Shown here: piece after piece, positions 1 through 5,333 of the stretch | Layout: each line of letters opens with the position of its first letter | Position numbering within the stretch: the stretch's first letter is position 1 | Assembly: GCA_050942695.1 (NCBI GenBank) | Contig: JBMNNU010000220.1 | Coordinates: forward strand, 1-5,505 | Origin: JBMNNU01 sp050942695 | Lineage (GTDB): Bacteria; Chloroflexota; UBA6077 | Reading direction: 5' to 3' | DNA length: 5,505 bases | Position numbers and translations under genes: made by a program | The notes under the pieces: model-generated | What the model was told of the DNA's origin: nothing | Databases searched by the model: none | Seen by the model: the letters and a program-made list of their open reading frames with translations, nothing else

Positions 1-399
1 GTAATCGCTGTCCTGTAGTACGAGCTGCATCCCGATTCGGCTGCTGGGATTGATTGCTATCGGCGCCCGGAGGTTAGCAGTCGCTGGACTGCCATCTGTT
101 GATAGGCAGACAATGGCCAGGAAGGATGGTGACTCTCCATCTTGCAGCCGCAGAGCCCGGTGGACGGAATCGCCCACAGCCACACGGTACTCTGGATCTA
201 TCAGGAGAGGGTTAATCAGAACAAAACCCAGGTATGGGTCTGCGATTGATTGCAATAGCAGAAACGGAACGTCGAGATTGAATAGAGCGAAGCGGGTGCA
301 ATCTTCAAATCCGATCAATCCTTCAGGGAACTCAAGAATCTCATGTTCGGGAACGTCTACCTGCTCTACCCTGTCTTCCAAGGCTATTTTTATCAGCAT
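1..399 (-). CDS. fliW: Flagellar assembly factor FliW (C-terminus cut by window edge)
   Basis: FliW is a small cytoplasmic protein that binds flagellin and, when free, binds the translational repressor CsrA, so flagellin synthesis follows filament export. The frame is open for 133 codons from the ATG at 399-397 to the left edge; the family is usually about 140-155 residues, so roughly 10-20 C-terminal residues are missing. Visible family marks are FPEGLIGFED near residues 24-33, LLLQSIADP near 47-55, the INP turn at 62-64 and NLRAPIAIN at 109-117, followed by the Q-VL-DS-Y ending typical just before the C-terminus. An AGGGAG ribosome site (411-406) lies 6 nt upstream. The gene starts 16 nt after the flgL stop and is probably cotranscribed with it. 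csrA is commonly the next gene but lies outside the window. Identification is by motif recall and gene order. Confidence 0.93.
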   Translation of the reverse strand, partial: MLIKIALEDRVEQVDVPEHEILEFPEGLIGFEDCTRFALFNLDVPFLLLQSIADPYLGFVLINPLLIDPEYRVAVGDSVHRALRLQDGESPSFLAIVCLSTDGSPATANLRAPIAINPSSRIGMQLVLQDSDY

Positions 400-415
400 T
401 TTACACTCCCTGGTG

Positions 416-1333
416 TCAGCGTAGGAAATCCAACAGGCTGGGTTGGATAATCCGAGCCCCTGCCATCAACGCTGCTTGGTAGACAGTTTCCTGCATCATC
501 AGCTTTGTCATCACCTCTGCCGCGTCAGCATCCTCAACCCTCGATAGTGTAGCCTTATTGGTGAGCTGATTGTCCTCCAGCACGTTTGCGGTTGCATCCA
601 ACCGCGACATCCGTGCCCCCACAGATCCCCGTAGCTCTAAAACGCCGTGAACACACTCCGTCAGCTCATTAGTCTGGGTTGCGGTTACCGCCTGGCCGGC
701 GGTGAGTGTAGACTCCATAGCTTTCAGGACGGTTAACGAAGCCTCAATCACTCCCTTTTGGGTTGTTACCCCGCTAGAGTCCGTTACGTTGATCATTAAT
801 TCGTTGTCGAGCGTGTTGATCTGCATAGTAACATCGGCATCTACCTCACGGTGAAGAGCGTTATAATCCCCCCGGTAGATTGGATCCTGAGTGATATCGA
901 ACGGGGCGTTCGAAAGTTGCCGCCCGGCGAATATATATTTTCCTTCCTGTTTTGTGTTGCCTACGGCCTGAGCCTCCTGCAGCAAGGATTCGACCTGAGC
1001 GGCCAATTGCTTTCTCTCGTCCTCACCCAGAGTATCCGATGCAGCCCTTACGGCGATGTCCCTTGCTCTCGTGAGGATTCCCGTCAGGTGATCCAATGCC
1101 GAGTCCGTGGCCTCAAGCCAGCTTCGCCCTACCTCGATGTTTCGCAGGTACTGTTCGTTCCTGGCTCTTGCAGTTCTCAGTGTAAGGGCGCGTGTCAGCG
1201 AGGCGGGGTCGTCCGATGCACGCCGCAGCCGCTTGCCGGAGGATAATTGGTCCTGTAATTTATTCAAATTTTGAGCATTGTGGCTGATATTGGCCCTGAT
1301 GGTTTCTACCAGCATACCCTGCGTTACTCGCAC
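416..1333 (-). CDS. flgL: Flagellar hook-filament junction protein FlgL (HAP3)
   Basis: FlgL forms the second ring between hook and filament and gives the base on which flagellin polymerises; it is exported through the flagellar type III apparatus and has no signal peptide. The product is 305 residues, close to the usual ~300. It begins MRVTQGML, the family start, then the flagellin-like D0/D1 helix with LSSGKRLRRASDDP at about residues 30-43. The C-terminal helix carries ATLSRVEDAD and MTKLMMQETVYQAAL and ends LLDFLR. The start is a GTG at 1333-1331, chosen because translation from it gives the conserved N-terminus and because AGGAGGTG lies 7 nt upstream; the later in-frame ATG would remove the first six residues. 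It follows flgK by 24 nt and precedes fliW by 16 nt. Nothing looks truncated. Confidence 0.95.
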   Translation of the reverse strand: MRVTQGMLVETIRANISHNAQNLNKLQDQLSSGKRLRRASDDPASLTRALTLRTARARNEQYLRNIEVGRSWLEATDSALDHLTGILTRARDIAVRAASDTLGEDERKQLAAQVESLLQEAQAVGNTKQEGKYIFAGRQLSNAPFDITQDPIYRGDYNALHREVDADVTMQINTLDNELMINVTDSSGVTTQKGVIEASLTVLKAMESTLTAGQAVTATQTNELTECVHGVLELRGSVGARMSRLDATANVLEDNQLTNKATLSRVEDADAAEVMTKLMMQETVYQAALMAGARIIQPSLLDFLR

Positions 1334-1340
1334 GATTTTT

Positions 1341-1348
1341 CACCTCCT
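1341..1348 (-). promoter_or_regulatory. Ribosome binding site for flgL, supports the GTG start
   Basis: The minus strand reads AGGAGGTG here, then 7 nt to the GTG at 1333. This strong site fixes the non-ATG start of flgL. Confidence 0.85.
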
Positions 1349-1357
1349 GGAAACGGG

Positions 1358-2767
1358 CTACCTTCCGACGAGACCAACGTCGTTAACTAACTTGTCCAGC
1401 ATGGCATCGATAGTGACCATTACGTTTGCCGATGCTTGATAGGCTCGTTCGAATCGGATAAGGTTAACCGCCTCCTCGTCTAACGATACACCGGAGAAGG
1501 ACTCACGGTTAATCTTCAAATGGGAAACCAAAAGCCCCTGGTTGCTTGCCATGTCTTGTGCATGGCGCGTGTCGACCCCTAGCTTGGCTATAAAGCCGTT
1601 GTACCAGTCAAGGATCGTTGCGGTTGGAGAGCCGGAAGGTATCCCCAATTCGTTCTGTAGCTTCTGGGCGATCAGGATTGCTTGCTCACCATTCCCGGGC
1701 TCATGTGCGGCTGAAGCTGCGGCGATCTTCATGGGGTCCGCAACGATTACGCTATCGACGGCTATATCGGATGCGTCGGATCCGGAAAAGAAATTCAAAC
1801 CCGTGGTTTCCCCATCGTATCCAAATCCAATGCTATGGTACTTGTTGACGAGGGCGATTATCCCGGCTGCCAGCTCGTTCAGCCGGTAGGCCAGGCTTCC
1901 TTCGTACGAAGGATTTAGTACTGTGTCCCTCATGTATACCATAGCTGCCAGTTCACTGTCCTCTACGATCACGACGGTGCCGTCGTTTGTCTGGATCGGA
2001 CCGAAGTCGCCACTTCGTCCGAGGCTGTAAAATTTGTTGTCTTGAACTAGGATGTCTCCGGCCGAATCGTTCAACCTAACGGTTATCGATCCATTGGCTT
2101 CTTCCTGGTAGTGGACCTTGAGCGCCTTGGATAATTTATCCAGGAGAAGATCTCGACGATCGGAGAGGTCGTTGGGGTCCAGCCCTACTGCCTTCTCGTT
2201 CGCTATCTTCTGGTTCAGCTCGGCAATGTCCGATAGCCACCCGTTGACTTCGTTTATCTTTGCGTCTATCTCATTCTCGGACCTGGCGCGTACTCCGGCA
2301 AGCTGCTGGTAATCTCTCCTGAGTGTATCAGCCAGAACACTGGCATTTTGCACCAATGCGGATCGAGCTGAATAACTATCCGGGCTGGAGCTTAGGTCCT
2401 GCCAGGCTGCCCAGAACCGGTCGAACTGGCTGGCAAACCCGATATCGGATGGCTCGTTAAAGATCGACTCTATCTCTTCAAGATAACGCTGCCTGGTTTC
2501 CCAGTTTCCGAGAGATGACAATTGGTTCCTGATCTGCTTGTCAAGCAATGCGTCTCGTATCCGGCGCACAGAATCGACCTCTACACCGGAACCAATCTGC
2601 TTGTTAAACCCCCAACCAACGTCGGTTGTGGATTTCAACACCGCTTGCTGTCGAGAGTAGCCCTCGGTGTTAGCGTTCGAAATATTGTGAGCTACCACAT
2701 CTAAAGCCTGCATCTGGGCGGTCAGACCCCGCAAGGCGATGTTTAATCCAAAGAAGGCTGATCCCAT
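1358..2767 (-). CDS. flgK: Flagellar hook-associated protein FlgK (HAP1)
   Basis: FlgK forms the first junction ring on the distal end of the hook and is exported by the flagellar type III system with help from FlgN. The product is 469 residues, shorter than Bacillus (~507) or Escherichia (~547) FlgK; the ends are intact, so the variable outer domain is presumably small. The N-terminus MGSAFFGLNIALRGL is followed by the rod/hook signature NISNANTEGYSRQ (about 28-40). The conserved helical region with SDRRDLLLDKLS lies in the first half, and the C-terminal D0 helix has SLDEEAVNLIRFERAYQ (428-444) and ends VGLVGR. I chose the ATG at 2767-2765 over an in-frame TTG five codons earlier (2782), because the ribosome site GGGAG lies between them and family members start at this methionine. 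It lies 34 nt after flgN and 24 nt before flgL. Confidence 0.95.
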   Translation of the reverse strand: MGSAFFGLNIALRGLTAQMQALDVVAHNISNANTEGYSRQQAVLKSTTDVGWGFNKQIGSGVEVDSVRRIRDALLDKQIRNQLSSLGNWETRQRYLEEIESIFNEPSDIGFASQFDRFWAAWQDLSSSPDSYSARSALVQNASVLADTLRRDYQQLAGVRARSENEIDAKINEVNGWLSDIAELNQKIANEKAVGLDPNDLSDRRDLLLDKLSKALKVHYQEEANGSITVRLNDSAGDILVQDNKFYSLGRSGDFGPIQTNDGTVVIVEDSELAAMVYMRDTVLNPSYEGSLAYRLNELAAGIIALVNKYHSIGFGYDGETTGLNFFSGSDASDIAVDSVIVADPMKIAAASAAHEPGNGEQAILIAQKLQNELGIPSGSPTATILDWYNGFIAKLGVDTRHAQDMASNQGLLVSHLKINRESFSGVSLDEEAVNLIRFERAYQASANVMVTIDAMLDKLVNDVGLVGR

Positions 2768-2772
2768 CTTCT

Positions 2773-2777
2773 CTCCC
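2773..2777 (-). promoter_or_regulatory. Ribosome binding site for flgK, sets the start at 2767
   Basis: The minus strand carries GGGAG followed by AGAAG and ATG, a normal 5 nt spacing. It lies inside the longer frame opened by the TTG at 2782, so the longer N-terminus (five extra residues) is unlikely to be made. Confidence 0.75.
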
Positions 2778-2801
2778 GGCAATCAAAAATTAGTCCAGAA
2801 A

Positions 2802-3338
2802 CTAAGCTAAACGGTCCACCATCAGATTACTTCTTGCATTCGATGAAGCTTTGCCATCTTTGTCGTAGCTGCTACCTGTGCTCGTGCTTCGGCGCAACTC
2901 TTTGATGGAATCCTTTACCAGGTCAAGAGACTTCCTCATCAGAGCTAGGTTGGTATCGTTAGAGTCTCTAAGAGCTGATACAGTATTCATTACATTGGTT
3001 CTGACCCGAAGTAGCAGGTCCGCATCTTTGGGTTTCAACCTGGTAGCTATCTCCATCAGGGTGTTATCCCCTGATAGGCCAACTAACATGGCTATCTCAT
3101 GCGCAAGATTACGCCGTTTGCTCTCGAGCCGCTCCATCTGGCTAACCAATCCGGCTTTCTCGGCGGTAGTTCGCTCCAAATCGTCGATGCGGCCGTCGGA
3201 AAGAGCAACTCGCTCGCTCTGAGACAGCTCCAATAGCCGCTTACAGATGTTCTCCTGTTCCTGCATAACCGATAATAGCTCGGCGCACTCAACTTCGTGC
3301 CGAGCGGGTAACTGATTCGCAGACATCATTAGACTCAT
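2802..3338 (-). CDS. flgN: FlgN-family flagellar export chaperone
   Basis: FlgN proteins are cytoplasmic helical chaperones that bind the C-terminal ends of FlgK and FlgL and deliver them to the export gate. The product is 178 residues, slightly longer than the usual ~140-165. It is rich in Leu, Glu, Arg and Ser with heptad-like spacing and no membrane segment, as expected for a coiled coil: a central stretch with LLELSQSERVALSDGRIDDL (about 35-54), then a second helix through QMERLESKRRNLAHEI. The last ~25 residues are Ser/Asn/Gly-rich and probably unstructured. The family is poorly conserved, so the call rests on helix pattern, size and position between flgM and flgK. The ATG overlaps the flgM stop (ATGA at 3338-3335), and GAGGAAG lies just upstream. 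A second possible start is the ATG four or five codons in, but the overlap and ribosome site favour the first. Confidence 0.87.
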   Translation of the reverse strand: MSLMMSANQLPARHEVECAELLSVMQEQENICKRLLELSQSERVALSDGRIDDLERTTAEKAGLVSQMERLESKRRNLAHEIAMLVGLSGDNTLMEIATRLKPKDADLLLRVRTNVMNTVSALRDSNDTNLALMRKSLDLVKDSIKELRRSTSTGSSYDKDGKASSNARSNLMVDRLA

Positions 3339-3634
3339 GTCTTCCTCGATGCCAGAATTGCCTTGGCTATCTCCTCCGCTGAAACTTCATATTGCCCACT
3401 CTGGATCGCTTCCCGCAGCATAGCGACCTTTTCCGACCGAACGTCAGGCGATTCGCGTACAGCCTCGCTAAGACGTTGGAGGAGTTGACCTTGGTTGGAG
3501 ATAATAGCCTTATCCGAACCCATCTCATCGCGATAGTCAGCTTGAGCTTTGGGCCGGCTCTGGCCAGCCTCTTTGACAAGACGCAGGTCACGAATAAGGC
3601 CTGATTCCGTTCGATTGCTGCCGGATATATCCAT
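3335..3634 (-). CDS. flgM: Anti-sigma-28 factor FlgM (negative regulator of flagellin synthesis)
   Basis: FlgM binds and inhibits the flagellar sigma factor FliA until hook completion, when it is secreted through the growing structure. The product is 99 residues, within the normal range of about 85-100. The N-terminal half is polar and low in hydrophobic residues, fitting a disordered export region. The sigma-binding C-terminal half shows the family signature: PDVRSEKVAMLREAI (about 63-77), SGQYEVSAEEIAKAIL (about 79-94). The ATG at 3634-3632 has GGGAGGG 7 nt upstream. It is the first gene after a sigma-28-type promoter (3712-3686), so it is probably made under control of its own target, a negative feedback loop. 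Its stop overlaps the flgN start by 4 nt, suggesting translational coupling. Confidence 0.94.
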   Translation of the reverse strand: MDISGSNRTESGLIRDLRLVKEAGQSRPKAQADYRDEMGSDKAIISNQGQLLQRLSEAVRESPDVRSEKVAMLREAIQSGQYEVSAEEIAKAILASRKT

Positions 3635-3685
3635 TCTTACACCCTCCCGGAGGACTGCCTTTGCGATCTGGTTTCACACTTAATA

Positions 3686-3712
3686 TTATCGGTAGATCGT
3701 CCCGTAACTTTA
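3686..3712 (-). promoter_or_regulatory. Sigma-28 (FliA/SigD) promoter for the flgM-flgN-flgK-flgL-fliW operon
   Basis: On the minus strand the -35 box TAAAGTTA (3712-3705) is followed by an 11 nt spacer and the -10 box ACCGATAA (3693-3686). The known consensus is TAAAGTTT, 11 nt, GCCGATAA, so this site matches 14 of 16 box positions with exact spacing. Transcription should begin near 3680-3679, giving a leader of about 45 nt before flgM. It occupies the largest gap inside the cluster (91 nt between the preceding stop and flgM). Reading of the boxes is direct; activity is inferred from the sigma-28 consensus and from the SigD-dependent flgM promoter of Bacillus. Confidence 0.88.
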
Positions 3713-3730
3713 GGGCCGATAGTCCCTAAA
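3709..3730 (-). repeat. Inverted repeat (7 bp stem, 8 nt loop) over the flgF-like stop codon and the -35 box
   Basis: TTTAGGG and CCCTAAA form a perfect 7 bp stem around an 8 nt loop (minus strand ACTATCGG). One arm covers the stop codon of the upstream gene (3728-3726); the other overlaps four bases of the sigma-28 -35 box. No T-run follows on the minus strand, so it is not a standard intrinsic terminator. It may be a transcript-end hairpin, a protein site, or chance. Confidence 0.5.
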
Positions 3731-4505
3731 CACGCCCAACCTCGTTAACAGCTTTGCCAAGTAGCTCATCTTGAGCCAGCAACATCCGCTGGCTGGCTTG
3801 ATACGCCCTCAGGCCTGATGCCAGCTCAGTCATGGTCGAGATTTCGTCTACGTTCGATGACTCCAGATAACCTTGCCGCACTTCAGTATCCTGGGCTGCC
3901 ATAGGTTGAGCGGTATCGGGATCGTCAATAGTATAGAGCGTGCTTCCAACCTTCGCTAACATCGTGCCAGGCTCGAACTCTACAACAGACAGTTGAGCCA
4001 CAGTTTCGCCATCTACACTGATAGTGCCATCCCTGTCAATCGCGATTTCCCCTTCTCCTAGCGTTATCACCTCCCCTTGTGAGTCCAAAACGAAGAAGCC
4101 CTCGTCGGTCACCAACCGCCGATTAGCATCGACATGAAGAGCCCCACCTCTAAAGAAGTAGTCCCCTTCAACTGTTCTGACTTCCAGGAAACCGTCTCCG
4201 GCTAAAGCGACATCCAGAGGCCGATGAGTTTGTTGGATAATCCCCTGCCGGAAATTCACGGCCACCCGCGAGATCCCAACCCCCGTACCCATACTCCCGA
4301 TATGGGGTCGCCCCGTATCCCATCGGGCAAAACCTAGCCACTCAGCTCTCTGGGATCGATTGATGTTAGCGGAAAATCCATCGATGGGGGCGAACTCCTC
4401 TTTGTAGCCGGCCGTCGTGGAGTTGGCCAAATTTCGAGCCAGCACCTCCTGCCGTGCCATCTGTGCTCTCATCGCTGAAGTTGCTGTTTCAATGCCTCTA
4501 ATCAA
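3726..4505 (-). CDS. flgF: Flagellar basal-body rod protein, FlgF/FlgG family (FlgF/FlhO-like)
   Basis: FlgF/FlgG-family proteins build the rod that links the basal body to the hook and are exported through the flagellar type III channel. The product is 259 residues, typical for the family. The N-terminal helix starts MIRGIETATSAM and holds the signature LANSTTAGYK (about 26-35); the middle domain has LDVALAGDGFLEV (97-109), then RRLVTDEGFFVL and IDRDGTISVDG; the C-terminal helix has LESSNVDEIS (214-223) and RAYQASQRM, ending in VNEVGR. The LGKAVNEVGR ending and the IDRDGTI stretch resemble FlgF or Bacillus FlhO more than classical FlgG, but automatic annotation may say FlgG. The start is a TTG at 4505-4503, chosen because it gives the conserved MIRG start and has AGGGGGTG 5 nt upstream. 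It lies 33 nt after fliA. Only one such paralog is present before flgM. Confidence 0.88.
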   Translation of the reverse strand: MIRGIETATSAMRAQMARQEVLARNLANSTTAGYKEEFAPIDGFSANINRSQRAEWLGFARWDTGRPHIGSMGTGVGISRVAVNFRQGIIQQTHRPLDVALAGDGFLEVRTVEGDYFFRGGALHVDANRRLVTDEGFFVLDSQGEVITLGEGEIAIDRDGTISVDGETVAQLSVVEFEPGTMLAKVGSTLYTIDDPDTAQPMAAQDTEVRQGYLESSNVDEISTMTELASGLRAYQASQRMLLAQDELLGKAVNEVGRV

Positions 4506-4510
4506 CGTTT

Positions 4511-4518
4511 CACCCCCT
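4511..4518 (-). promoter_or_regulatory. Ribosome binding site for the FlgF-like gene, supports a TTG start
   Basis: The minus strand reads AGGGGGTG, then 5 nt to TTG at 4505. The next in-frame ATG would remove the conserved MIRGIETATSA segment, so the TTG is favoured. Confidence 0.75.
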
Positions 4519-4538
4519 GTACCCGGCCGGGAGCCCCG

Positions 4539-5318
4539 TTATTCGGCCTCATCCGGTTTCCTCCATAATCGCAGTTGAGCGCGCAACCTAAGTATCGCTC
4601 TCGTGTGTAATTGGCAAACCCTGGATTCCGAGATGCCCATTACCTCGCTGATTTCCCGCATTGTGAGCTCTTCTTTATAGTACAGCGAGAGCAACAACTT
4701 TTCTCTGTCGCTCAGCTTCTCGATAGCCTCAATGAGCGCGTCGATAAGGCTGCGCCTCTCCGTAATAGAAACTGGATCCGGACTGTTGGTGTCCTCCAGT
4801 GTAGAGATGAGCGTGCATACATCCCCCTCGCCATCACCAGCCAAAGCCATATCCAATGAAACGGTGGAGGGCCCAACTTCTGATAACCGGCGTCGGTACA
4901 GATCCACGTCGATTCCCATGTGGGCTGCCACCTCTTCGTCGGTAGGGACTCGCCCCAAGGTGGCTTGGACGGTGCTCATCGCGTTCTCTATCTCCCTTGC
5001 TTTCTGTCTCACCGACCGAGACATTACGTCGAGCGCTCTCAATTGGTCCAGAATCGCCCCTTTTATACAGGTAGCTGCGTAGTTCTCGAATGGCACTCCG
5101 CGTTTGGGGTCGTAGTGATCTACAGCCCTGATCAATCCCAGCATTCCCGAACTCAAGATATCGCCCATATCTAGAACAGAAGGCAGGGCAATGGATAGCC
5201 TTCCAGCCACATGTTTCACTAAGGGCGCATACTGCAATATTAAGCTTTCCTTGGCTGCCGTATCCTTTCTACCGCAATAGGCGTCCCAAAGCTCTTCGAT
5301 TACTGCAGTTGCTGCCAT
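4539..5318 (-). CDS. fliA: RNA polymerase sigma factor for flagellar genes (FliA/SigD/WhiG family)
   Basis: This sigma-28-type factor directs RNA polymerase to late flagellar and chemotaxis promoters. The product is 259 residues, slightly longer than Escherichia FliA (239). Region 2 runs from YAPLVKHVAGRL (about 30-41) through DILSSGMLGLIRAVDHYDP (53-71) and FENYAATCIKGAILDQLRA (77-95), to region 2.4 with RSVRQKAREIE (101-111). The two arginines matching Escherichia R91 and R94, which read the -10 element, are present as R101 and R104, but the usual D-W-V-P just before them is D-V-M-S. Region 3 has GRVPTDEEVAAHMGI. Region 4 holds LSDREKLLLSLYYKEELT and a helix-turn-helix ending in SESRVCQLH (230-238) and LRLR. 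The ATG at 5318 follows an unusually complete ribosome site. FlgM, its expected inhibitor, is encoded two genes downstream. What transcribes fliA itself is not visible. Confidence 0.95.
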   Translation of the reverse strand: MAATAVIEELWDAYCGRKDTAAKESLILQYAPLVKHVAGRLSIALPSVLDMGDILSSGMLGLIRAVDHYDPKRGVPFENYAATCIKGAILDQLRALDVMSRSVRQKAREIENAMSTVQATLGRVPTDEEVAAHMGIDVDLYRRRLSEVGPSTVSLDMALAGDGEGDVCTLISTLEDTNSPDPVSITERRSLIDALIEAIEKLSDREKLLLSLYYKEELTMREISEVMGISESRVCQLHTRAILRLRAQLRLWRKPDEAE

Positions 5319-5321
5319 CCC

Positions 5322-5333
5322 ATCACCTCCTTA
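5322..5333 (-). promoter_or_regulatory. Very strong ribosome binding site for fliA
   Basis: The minus strand reads TAAGGAGGTGAT, a continuous 12 nt complement of the usual 3' end of 16S rRNA; the AGGAGG core (5331-5326) sits 7 nt before the ATG at 5318. It fixes the start and predicts efficient translation. It also contains the TGA that closes the doubtful upstream frame. Confidence 0.85.

Noticed and set aside
50..424. Plus-strand open frame of 124 codons opposite fliW
   Set aside because: Ser/Arg-rich translation with no family pattern, fully antisense to fliW, whose motifs are clear.
851..1246. Plus-strand open frame of 131 codons inside flgL
   Set aside because: It is antisense to a clear flgL gene along its whole length, has no convincing ribosome site that I can see and no recognisable domain; it is a shadow frame.
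1542..1889. Plus-strand open frames inside flgK
   Set aside because: Antisense to the well-supported flgK; composition follows from the opposite-strand codons.
2878..3222. Plus-strand open frame of 114 codons opposite flgN
   Set aside because: Antisense shadow; the minus strand gives a helical protein of the right size and position with a coupled start.
4522..4531. Ten-base palindrome CCCGGCCGGG between fliA and the FlgF-like gene
   Set aside because: It has no loop, no T-run and no known operator pattern; a short GC palindrome in a 33 nt gap may be chance.
4732..5174. Overlapping plus-strand frames opposite fliA
   Set aside because: Both lie within fliA and show no domain; the sigma factor reading is unequivocal.
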